Positions 57,118-64,000 of a stretch of 64,000 nucleotides of DNA are shown here, piece by piece; the stretch's first letter is position 1, and every line of letters starts with the position of its first letter. This DNA comes from Alteromonas sp. KUL49 (GTDB lineage: Bacteria; Pseudomonadota; Gammaproteobacteria; Enterobacterales; Alteromonadaceae). The notes under the pieces are model-generated. The model was given only the letters and a program-made list of their open reading frames with translations, was not told the DNA's origin and ran no database searches. The translations under genes and the position numbers were made by a program. The DNA lies in contig NZ_BJKL01000001.1 of NCBI RefSeq assembly GCF_006538345.1, positions 62,001 to 126,000 on the forward strand. The letters run 5' to 3'.

Positions 57118-58308
57118 GTGAAACGACTTACGGTTTCTGCCGTAAAGGGGTTAACAAACAAGCTAGCCCTTTGGCTTTATTCTTTACCCTTACTGGGTTT
57201 TTCTGCGTTGTCTATCGGCGCAAGTTCAGATACTGAAGAAATCTCTTCAATAAATCTTCGGCCTGGTGCTACTGAGATAAGCGGCCAGGTATACGACTTA
57301 CACATGCTGATGTTTTACATCTGCGTGGCGATTGCTGTTGCGGTCTTCGGTGTGATGTTCTTGTCGATGTATTTACATCGCAAATCACGAGGTGCGAAAC
57401 CTGCGAACTTTCATGAAAATGTGAAAGTGGAGATTGCTTGGACCGTAGTGCCTTTTCTTATTCTAATTTTTATGGCGGTGCCGGCAGCAAATACGCTTAT
57501 TGCCATGGAAGATACCAGTGAGCCCGACATGACCGTATTGGTTACTGGTTCTCAGTGGAAGTGGCACTACAAGTACATGGATAGTGATGTTGAGTTCTAT
57601 TCATTGATGGCTACTCAACGCGAGCAAATCGAAAATCGCTTTGATAAAGGTGAAAACTACTTACTCGAAGTGGATCGGCCTTTGGTTATTCCTACCGGAC
57701 AAAAAGTTCGCTTTTTGATCACGTCGGATGATGTGATCCATTCGTGGTGGGTGCCAGACTTTGCCGTCAAAAAAGATGCAAACCCAGGATTTATCAATGA
57801 GGCGTGGACACGGGTTGATGAGCCCGGCATTTATCGCGGTCAGTGTGCTGAGCTTTGTGGAAAGGATCACGGATTTATGCCCGTGGTCGTTATCGCGAAA
57901 GAGCCTGCCGAATATAACGCTTGGATTGACGAACAAGAGGCTATAGCTAAGCGAGCTCGAGAAGAAGAGCAACGTCTACTGGCGATGAATATGTCTATGG
58001 ACGAACTCATGACGGAAGGCGAGCGTGTATACAACGCTGCTTGCGCCGCCTGTCACATGCCCAATGGTGAAGGTCTTCCTGGTGTATTCCCTGCACTGAA
58101 AGGGAGTGAGATGGTTTTGGAAGATCAGCACGCACATATCGAGATCGTTCTCAATGGTAAGTCAGGTACGGCCATGCAGGCATTTGGAAAAATGCTCAGC
58201 TTAAAAGAGATTGCTGCTGTTGTGACCTATGAGCGAAATGCATGGGGCAACAACACTGGTGATGCTGTGCAGGCTAAAGATGTTAATGCCGTCGTGAATG
58301 GAAATTAG
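57118..58308 (+). CDS. ctaC: Cytochrome c oxidase subunit II with fused cytochrome c domain
   Basis: 396 residues from GTG, behind GGAGG. After a signal segment, two transmembrane helices (about 62-85 and 105-125) anchor a CuA domain with C243-x3-C247-x3-H251-x2-M254 (CAELCGKDHGFM). A C-terminal extension carries a haem-binding C309-A-A-C312-H313, so the subunit is a caa3-like fusion. It receives electrons and passes them to subunit I. First gene of the operon. Confidence 0.95.
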   Translation: MKRLTVSAVKGLTNKLALWLYSLPLLGFSALSIGASSDTEEISSINLRPGATEISGQVYDLHMLMFYICVAIAVAVFGVMFLSMYLHRKSRGAKPANFHENVKVEIAWTVVPFLILIFMAVPAANTLIAMEDTSEPDMTVLVTGSQWKWHYKYMDSDVEFYSLMATQREQIENRFDKGENYLLEVDRPLVIPTGQKVRFLITSDDVIHSWWVPDFAVKKDANPGFINEAWTRVDEPGIYRGQCAELCGKDHGFMPVVVIAKEPAEYNAWIDEQEAIAKRAREEEQRLLAMNMSMDELMTEGERVYNAACAACHMPNGEGLPGVFPALKGSEMVLEDQHAHIEIVLNGKSGTAMQAFGKMLSLKEIAAVVTYERNAWGNNTGDAVQAKDVNAVVNGN

Positions 58309-58317
58309 GAGCCCGTT

Positions 58318-59925
58318 ATGAGTAAAGCAACAGATGTTCTTACGCCGGATACGGCGCATCACGATGACGACCATCACGATCATATACCTAAGGGGATAAC
58401 ACGTTGGTTGTTCACGACTAACCACAAAGACATTGGTACTTTGTATTTGTGGTTCGCCTTCATCATGTTCTTGGTGGGCGGTGCGATGGCTATGGTCATT
58501 CGCGCGGAGTTATTTCAACCTGGGCTACAAATCGTCGAACCCAATTTTTTCAACCAGATGACTACGGTGCATGGCCTTATCATGGTATTTGGTGCCGTCA
58601 TGCCCGCGTTTACTGGTTTAGCTAACTGGCTTATTCCTATGATGATCGGCGCGCCAGATATGGCGTTGCCGCGCATGAATAACTGGAGTTTTTGGATTTT
58701 ACCCGGTGCATTCCTAATCTTACTAGGGTCACTGTTTATGGAAGGTGGCGGTCCTGCGTTCGGTTGGACCTTCTACGCGCCGCTATCAACTACTTACAGC
58801 AATGACTCTACGGCCTTGTTCGTATTCTCCGTACATATCATGGGGATCTCGTCCATCATGGGTGCCATAAACGTCATCGTTACTATCTTCAACATGCGTG
58901 CACCTGGTATGACGTGGATGAAGATGCCACTGTTTGTATGGACGTGGTTAATTACAGCCTTCTTATTGATAGCGGTAATGCCCGTACTGGCAGGAGCCGT
59001 GACCATGGTACTTACTGATAAGTTCTTTGGCACTAGCTTCTTTGATGCCGCCGGTGGTGGCGACCCAGTAATGTTCCAGCATATTTTCTGGTTCTTTGGT
59101 CACCCAGAAGTGTACATCATGATATTGCCCGCCTTTGGTATTATCTCTCAGATCGTACCGACCTTTTCTCGCAAGAAGCTGTTCGGTTACGCGTCTATGG
59201 TTTATGCCACTGCATCAATAGCACTGCTGTCCTTCGTGGTTTGGGCGCACCACATGTTTACCACTGGGATGCCGGTGTACATGGAGATGTTCTTCATGTT
59301 CGCCACTATGCTTATCTCGGTGCCAACTGGGGTTAAGGTATTTAACTGGGTGGCGACTATGTGGCGTGGGTCATTGACCTTCGAAATGCCCATGATGTTT
59401 GCAATAGCCTTTATTGTTCTGTTTACCATTGGTGGTTTATCGGGATTAATGTTGGCGATAACACCCGTGGACTTCCAATACCATGACACTTATTTCGTGG
59501 TCGCTCACTTCCATTACGTGCTAGTTACTGGCGCCGTATTCTCAATTATGGCTGCCGTGTATTACTGGTTACCTAAATGGACGGGGAAAATGTACGACAC
59601 CGCATTGGCAAAATGGCATTTCTGGTGCTCGTTAATTTCAGTAAACGTACTTTTCTTCCCAATGCACTTTGTTGGTTTAGCGGGTATGCCGAGACGTATT
59701 CCTGACTACGCCCTTCAATTCGCTGACTTTAACAAGTGGATAAGTATAGGCGGTTTCGCGTTTGGCTTGTCTCAGCTTATTTTCTTGGCGCTACTTATTA
59801 AAGCATGTCGCAAAGAAGGTGAAGCCGTGTCGAATCAGGTGTGGGAAGGTGCAGAAGGTTTGGAGTGGGAAATCCCATCACCAGCGCCTTATCACACGTT
59901 TGAAACACCCCCAGAAGTGAAGTAG
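58318..59925 (+). CDS. ctaD: Cytochrome c oxidase subunit I
   Basis: 535 residues, twelve transmembrane helices. Haem and CuB ligands are present, including [20 protein letters not shown] and [10 protein letters not shown]. It is the catalytic core of the proton-pumping aa3-type terminal oxidase. Nine bases separate it from subunit II. A His/Asp-rich N-terminus ([10 protein letters not shown]) precedes the first helix. Confidence 0.97.
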   Translation: MSKATDVLTPDTAHHDDDHHDHIPKGITRWLFTTNHKDIGTLYLWFAFIMFLVGGAMAMVIRAELFQPGLQIVEPNFFNQMTTVHGLIMVFGAVMPAFTGLANWLIPMMIGAPDMALPRMNNWSFWILPGAFLILLGSLFMEGGGPAFGWTFYAPLSTTYSNDSTALFVFSVHIMGISSIMGAINVIVTIFNMRAPGMTWMKMPLFVWTWLITAFLLIAVMPVLAGAVTMVLTDKFFGTSFFDAAGGGDPVMFQHIFWFFGHPEVYIMILPAFGIISQIVPTFSRKKLFGYASMVYATASIALLSFVVWAHHMFTTGMPVYMEMFFMFATMLISVPTGVKVFNWVATMWRGSLTFEMPMMFAIAFIVLFTIGGLSGLMLAITPVDFQYHDTYFVVAHFHYVLVTGAVFSIMAAVYYWLPKWTGKMYDTALAKWHFWCSLISVNVLFFPMHFVGLAGMPRRIPDYALQFADFNKWISIGGFAFGLSQLIFLALLIKACRKEGEAVSNQVWEGAEGLEWEIPSPAPYHTFETPPEVK

Positions 59926-59955
59926 CACACAGTCGCGAACGTTAGGAGAGCACCT

Positions 59956-60543
59956 ATGCAAACCAAAACGCAGCAAAACAACAAAATGGTCATTCGCTTG
60001 GTAGTGATTGTTCTGGGTATGTTTGGCTTTGGGTTTGCGCTGGTGCCGCTCTATGACGTGTTCTGCGACCTAACGGGTATTAATGGCAAAACAGACAATA
60101 CCGCAGCTAGCTATCAAATGGTTGAGGTGGATGAAAGCCGAAGCATTACGGTGGAGTTCATTACCAAAACCATGACAGGTATGCCTTGGGAATTCCGTGC
60201 TGAAACCTTCCGTATGGAAGTACATCCGGGAGAACTCAGTACCGTTGGCTTCTACGTCAGAAATCCAGCGAATAGCAATATGGTAGCGCAAGCGATTCCC
60301 TCAGTATCGCCGGGAGAAGCGGCGCTCTACCTGAACAAGACAGAGTGTTTTTGCTTTAACCAGCAACCACTCGATTCCGGTGCTGAAGCCTACATGCCCA
60401 TGCAGTTTTACGTTGACCCTCAGCTTCCTGAGGACATCAGTTATTTCACAGTGCAGTACACCCTATATGACGTGACAGAGAGAACAGATGACACGTCTAC
60501 TACCAATCCGTTTATGGTTTCGGTCGCTGAGAGTGGCGAGTAG
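59956..60543 (+). CDS. ctaG: Cytochrome c oxidase assembly protein CtaG (Cox11)
   Basis: 195 residues with one N-terminal transmembrane helix and a periplasmic copper-delivery domain. The Cu(I) motif CFCF is in NKTECFCFNQQPL, and PLYDVFCDLTGINGK is the conserved start. Inserts CuB into subunit I. TAGGAG ribosome-binding site. Confidence 0.95.
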   Translation: MQTKTQQNNKMVIRLVVIVLGMFGFGFALVPLYDVFCDLTGINGKTDNTAASYQMVEVDESRSITVEFITKTMTGMPWEFRAETFRMEVHPGELSTVGFYVRNPANSNMVAQAIPSVSPGEAALYLNKTECFCFNQQPLDSGAEAYMPMQFYVDPQLPEDISYFTVQYTLYDVTERTDDTSTTNPFMVSVAESGE

Positions 60544-60568
60544 CCGCCCTTAGTCAGAGGAGAAAAAA

Positions 60569-61447
60569 ATGCAGCAAGAATATGAACGCTATTACGTACC
60601 CGCGCAAAGCCCTTGGCCCATTGTTGGGGCGGTGGCGCTGTTTTTAATTGCCGTTGGGGCTGGCACTGTGGTGCTGGAAACTACTAAAGGCGAGTCGGGT
60701 TATGGTACACATACGTTAACTGCCGGCATACTTGTGTTGTTGGTGATGCTTTTTGGTTGGTTTAAAAACCAAATTGATGAAAGTATGTCAGGGCTCTATA
60801 GCGACCAATTGGGTCGTTCATACCGTCAAGGAATGAGCTGGTTTATTTTTTCAGAAGTGATGTTTTTTGCCGCCTTCTTTGGCGCGTTGTTTTACGCTCG
60901 CTTCATTTCAGTGCCTTGGCTAGGTGGCGCATCAAATAATGAAATGACAAACGCTGTGCTATGGCCAACTTTCGAGGCCATGTGGCCGCTCATCAACACG
61001 CCAGACGGTACTACTACGCAGGTGATGAGTGCAGCTGGCTTACCGACGATTAACACCATCATACTGTTAGTGTCGTCTGTCACACTTCACTTTGCTCATA
61101 CAGGATTAGAACAGCAAAAGCGCAAGCAACTGACGTGGATGCTGGGAGTAACCATTTTACTGGGCTTAATTTTCCTTACGCTGCAAGTACAAGAATACAT
61201 TCACGCCTATCGCGATTTGGGGCTAACACTTCAGTCTGGCGTGTATGGTAATACCTTCTTTATGCTCACGGGCTTCCACGGTATGCATGTCACATTGGGA
61301 ACCATCATTCTCATCGTTCTGTTTTTCCGTGTATTGAAAGGGCATTTTACCCCTGAAAATCATTTCGCGTTTCAGGCAGGTAGCTGGTATTGGCACTTTG
61401 TCGATGTAGTTTGGGTCATGCTCTACATCTTTGTTTACGTACTCTAG
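60569..61447 (+). CDS. ctaE: Cytochrome c oxidase subunit III
   Basis: 292 residues, seven transmembrane helices, with SEVMFFAAFFGALFYARF and the C-terminal FQAGSWYWHFVDVVWV signature. It supports stability and proton uptake of the oxidase. It follows ctaG by 25 bases with AGAGGAGA upstream. Confidence 0.96.
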   Translation: MQQEYERYYVPAQSPWPIVGAVALFLIAVGAGTVVLETTKGESGYGTHTLTAGILVLLVMLFGWFKNQIDESMSGLYSDQLGRSYRQGMSWFIFSEVMFFAAFFGALFYARFISVPWLGGASNNEMTNAVLWPTFEAMWPLINTPDGTTTQVMSAAGLPTINTIILLVSSVTLHFAHTGLEQQKRKQLTWMLGVTILLGLIFLTLQVQEYIHAYRDLGLTLQSGVYGNTFFMLTGFHGMHVTLGTIILIVLFFRVLKGHFTPENHFAFQAGSWYWHFVDVVWVMLYIFVYVL

Positions 61448-61465
61448 ATAGACATACACCCAATC

Positions 61466-61675
61466 CTAGTAAGGTCGGGGGTTGGGTGTAATTAATCCCG
61501 TACTTATTGCCAGTAAGATGATAACGACGATAACGGCGGAGGTAAGTACACGACGGCCTATATATTTGCTCATTGGTCCGTCTTCAGGGTTGTTTCTTAT
61601 CATAACGCGCATCGCAAGAAACAAATTAACCAGCATGTAAATCACCAGGGCTACGAGCAAGATTTTTATTATCAT
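61466..61675 (-). CDS. DUF2909 twin-transmembrane protein, antisense within the cox operon
   Basis: 69 residues from the ATG at 61675 (MIIKILLVALVIYMLVNLFL) with GAGGA upstream. Two transmembrane helices flank a short loop (RNNPEDGPMSKYIGRR). The family is usually found in oxidase operons of gammaproteobacteria and its role is unknown. It is the only leftward gene here, between subunit III and SURF1, and its start faces surf1 across 32 bases. Confidence 0.8.
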   Translation of the reverse strand: MIIKILLVALVIYMLVNLFLAMRVMIRNNPEDGPMSKYIGRRVLTSAVIVVIILLAISTGLITPNPRPY

Positions 61676-61707
61676 TCTACTGTCCTCAGGAGTGTGTACT
61701 GTTTGAT

Positions 61708-62421
61708 ATGAAGCTGTTACGTCCGTCTTCACTCGCTGCTTTGACCATTACTGCCCTTAGCGTAGTGATTATGTGTAGCCTTGGGTTTTGGCAACTTGAA
61801 CGGATGACACAAAAGCAACAGCGTCTTTCAAGCATAACGCAAAAGCAGGCTAAAGGAAGTTTAAGCCTAATAGAGGCGCTTGCACAAAATGACCCAAGAG
61901 ATCTATCGGTCAACTTTCAAGGGCAAGTAGACACTGAGCATTTGATGTTTCTGGACAATCAGGTGTATCAACAGAAGGTTGGATATAATGTGTTTGCCCC
62001 TGTGAGTACAAATGTTGGCTGGTTGTTGGTTAACTTTGGCTGGATGCCCGCAGCCGACCTAACACGTCAGATTCCAACTTTAGATAAAGCTAACGTTGCG
62101 CTAAACAGATTTGAAGGCGTAGTGTCGCTACCAAGCAACAATCCATTAGTGGACAACTATCTAGATACCAATGCTGGGTTTCCCCAAGTAATACAACAAG
62201 CCTTACCCGAGCAAGTTGCCCCTCTACTAAATCGAGACCTTTTACCCTATGTGGTTGTGCTTACCCAGCCTGACCACTTCTTCGTTCGGCATTACACCCC
62301 CGTTGTAATGTCTCCTGAGAAACATCTTGGCTACGCCATTCAATGGTTTGGGTTAGCAATTGCAGCTGCTCTCATTGGTGGAATAGCAATTATTAAAAAA
62401 GGACGTACTCATGACGCCTGA
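61708..62421 (+). CDS. SURF1-family oxidase assembly protein
   Basis: 237 residues with transmembrane helices near both ends (LAALTITALSVVIMCSLGFW; IQWFGLAIAAALIGGIAII), as in Surf1/Shy1. Conserved GFWQLERMTQKQ and LVNFGWMP are present. It assists haem a insertion into subunit I. Its end overlaps the next gene by 11 bases. Confidence 0.92.
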   Translation: MKLLRPSSLAALTITALSVVIMCSLGFWQLERMTQKQQRLSSITQKQAKGSLSLIEALAQNDPRDLSVNFQGQVDTEHLMFLDNQVYQQKVGYNVFAPVSTNVGWLLVNFGWMPAADLTRQIPTLDKANVALNRFEGVVSLPSNNPLVDNYLDTNAGFPQVIQQALPEQVAPLLNRDLLPYVVVLTQPDHFFVRHYTPVVMSPEKHLGYAIQWFGLAIAAALIGGIAIIKKGRTHDA

Positions 62422-62965
62422 TAAAACATCCTCTTCTTCAAAGAAAACCTTAATCGGCATGTTAGCCGTGTTCGTTTTACCAGTGATCCTTGCGAAAGTA
62501 GCGCTAGACAACGAATGGTTTAATCGGGGGGCAACAAATAAAGGACAACTAATCGCACCGACCTTGGACCTCAGCAATCAGTTAACAGGCGTATCACCCA
62601 AGTGGCGGCTCTTGTATGTCATGCCAGAAAACTGTGATGCCAGCTGTGAAAACGCTCTGTTTAGTATTAACCAAGTGTGGCTAGCTTTAGGGAAAAACGC
62701 TGATCGTGCTGAGGCGCTCGTACTCACTACATCATCGAGCGACCAGTCTGCAATTGCTCAGCTAGGCGAGTACCCCAATGTACGTACCCTTTCTGTTAAC
62801 GACGCCATTGATGGGTTGAGTAGTGACAACGTATATGTGGTGGACACTCAGTACAACGCCATGTTGTTTTACACCATTGCTCCAGATAAAGACGTGGCGG
62901 TAATGGAGAGTAGAAACATGCTCGCTGACATGCGTAAGTTGCTTAAGTTATCTCGTATTGGTTAG
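62411..62965 (+). CDS. Cytochrome-oxidase-operon membrane protein with Cx3C motif
   Basis: 184 residues: one N-terminal transmembrane helix (LIGMLAVFVLPVILAKVAL) and a periplasmic thioredoxin-like domain with CDASC (a Cx3C motif like that of SCO copper chaperones) in LLYVMPENCDASCENAL. Such proteins occur widely in these operons and may aid CuA or thiol chemistry. Full SCO histidine not confirmed. It overlaps surf1 and precedes ctaA by 10 bases. Confidence 0.75.
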   Translation: MTPDKTSSSSKKTLIGMLAVFVLPVILAKVALDNEWFNRGATNKGQLIAPTLDLSNQLTGVSPKWRLLYVMPENCDASCENALFSINQVWLALGKNADRAEALVLTTSSSDQSAIAQLGEYPNVRTLSVNDAIDGLSSDNVYVVDTQYNAMLFYTIAPDKDVAVMESRNMLADMRKLLKLSRIG

Positions 62966-62975
62966 GAGAAGTTCA

Positions 62976-64000
62976 ATGAGAAAGCTGGTGGTATTTAGCT
63001 TATTTTTGGCTGTGGTGGTCATCATCTTGGGGGCATACACTCGCCTAACCGATGCTGGCCTGGGTTGTCCTGACTGGCCCGGGTGTTATGGTTTTTTAAC
63101 CGTACCGTCGTCTGAACAAACCGTTGCCCAAGCAAATGAAGCCTATCCTGAACGTCCGGTGGAAGCATTTAAGGCATGGAACGAAATGGTTCACCGTTAC
63201 TTTGCCGGAGCGCTGGGGCTATGTATTTTAGCCATTGCTGTTATTGCGGTGCGTGGTCGTCACAATGGGACGCCAGTCAAGCTCCCCTTATTTTTGTTAG
63301 CTTTGGTGACCTTTCAGGCCATGCTTGGTATGTGGACTGTCACACTCAACCTTCTACCAGTCGTTGTTATGGGGCACTTGCTCGGCGGCTTTACCGTGCT
63401 TACCTGTTTATTCTTGTTGTATTTGCGATTACCTAAAGCGCAAAACACGGTAGTTGAGCCAGAGATTCATAATGAGCATGCTCAAAGTACCTTGATGAGT
63501 TCTCGCGGATTTAAGCTCTGTATCGTTGGAGTGGTTGTGCTAGTGGGGCAAATCGCACTGGGCGGTTGGACATCCGCGAACTATGCTGCGCTAGCTTGTA
63601 CAGAGATGCCAGTGTGTGAATCCGGATGGCAAGAGCGTTTAGATTTTTCAGGCGCGTATAGCGTACCTGACGCTGAAAATTATGAGTACGGTGCGCACGA
63701 CTATGGTGAGCGAATGACTATGCACATAGTTCATCGATTTGGCGCTGTTGTCACTTTTGCGTACTTGTTAGCCCTGGGGGTAATGGGGTTACTCAGCAAA
63801 ACGGCTTCCACCGGAATTAAACGCATCTGTGGATTAATGCTCATCGCACTATTCGCTCAAGTGGGATTAGGCGTGAGTAACATAGTGTTCAGTTTACCAA
63901 TGGCGGTTGCGGTAGCGCATAATGCCGTTGCGGCTCTACTTTTACTCTCTCTTGTCTGGCTAAGTTGGACACTTTTCTCTTCTCGTGTTGCTTCGATAAA
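62976..64000 (+). CDS. ctaA: Haem A synthase CtaA (3' truncated by window)
   Basis: The frame opens at the ATG at 62976 behind TAGGAG and runs to the window end without a stop, giving about 341 residues so far. It is a COX15/CtaA protein with repeated helical bundles: GAYTRLTDAGLGCPDWPGCYG, the His of EMVHRYFAG, VMGHLLGGFT, GGWTSANYAALAC and the His of MHIVHRFGAV. It oxidises haem O to haem A for the oxidase. The following gene is outside the window (often ctaB). Confidence 0.93.
   Translation, partial: MRKLVVFSLFLAVVVIILGAYTRLTDAGLGCPDWPGCYGFLTVPSSEQTVAQANEAYPERPVEAFKAWNEMVHRYFAGALGLCILAIAVIAVRGRHNGTPVKLPLFLLALVTFQAMLGMWTVTLNLLPVVVMGHLLGGFTVLTCLFLLYLRLPKAQNTVVEPEIHNEHAQSTLMSSRGFKLCIVGVVVLVGQIALGGWTSANYAALACTEMPVCESGWQERLDFSGAYSVPDAENYEYGAHDYGERMTMHIVHRFGAVVTFAYLLALGVMGLLSKTASTGIKRICGLMLIALFAQVGLGVSNIVFSLPMAVAVAHNAVAALLLLSLVWLSWTLFSSRVASI

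Noticed and set aside
63176..63436. 86-codon frame near the right end
   Set aside because: An out-of-frame shadow of ctaA, which is open from 62976 to the edge with clear family motifs.

Overview
The window reads as a contiguous piece of a marine gammaproteobacterial chromosome, most likely Alteromonadaceae (Alteromonas or a close relative). This is inferred from a very large TonB-dependent receptor beside flavin-dependent halogenase homologues, the yicC/rph/pyrE block, an ilvY-ilvC divergon with class II IlvC, a two-box SOS lexA, tamA-tamB, and a cytochrome c oxidase operon with a fused cytochrome c domain on subunit II. No rRNA, tRNA, CRISPR array, integrase or insertion sequence was recognised.

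Layout. 1-10.9 kb is a sugar-scavenging locus: a leftward beta-glucosidase / GPH sugar symporter / LacI-type regulator operon faces a rightward TonB-dependent receptor followed by two tandem halogenase-like flavoproteins. Three near-identical palindromes of the GAAAGCGCTTTC type lie between the two arms, so one LacI-family repressor probably controls both. 10.9-12.2 kb holds a small STAS-like protein and a secreted protein with a PEP-CTERM-like tail. 12.2-16.3 kb is a visibly AT-richer cargo carrying an AAA+ ATPase and a subtilisin-like protease overlapping by one base. This pair matches ietA-ietS, a toxin-antitoxin-like plasmid-maintenance pair also reported as an anti-phage system. Its ATPase ends in a helix-turn-helix, and three phased direct repeats precede the operon.

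16.3-34.5 kb is mixed core and accessory: yicC, rph, pyrE, tusA; an unknown protein under a perfect 7-1-7 Fur box; an exported amidohydrolase; DUF1285/DUF3014 proteins; an ABC1/UbiB-family kinase gene broken by a 4-base tandem duplication; a membrane-anchored AraC regulator; an M1 peptidase; proB; a thioesterase; an EamA transporter; and an ECF sigma factor whose membrane-protein partner is frameshifted in a T run.

34.5-56.6 kb: tamA-tamB (outer-membrane assembly), an S9 peptidase, a Bcr/CflA exporter, the isoleucine/valine genes (ilvC with divergent ilvY; ilvE-ilvD-ilvA), comM, plsB and lexA. 57.1-64 kb: the aa3-type cytochrome c oxidase operon (subunits II and I, ctaG, subunit III, SURF1, a thiol-motif assembly-like protein, ctaA), interrupted by one small antisense gene.

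Two copies of an intergenic hairpin element share a conserved core but carry unrelated, self-complementary arms. One follows the EamA gene and one lies between ilvE and ilvD. Besides ietAS, the observations most worth checking are these elements, the two frameshifts, the shared LacI operators and the Fur-controlled orphan.
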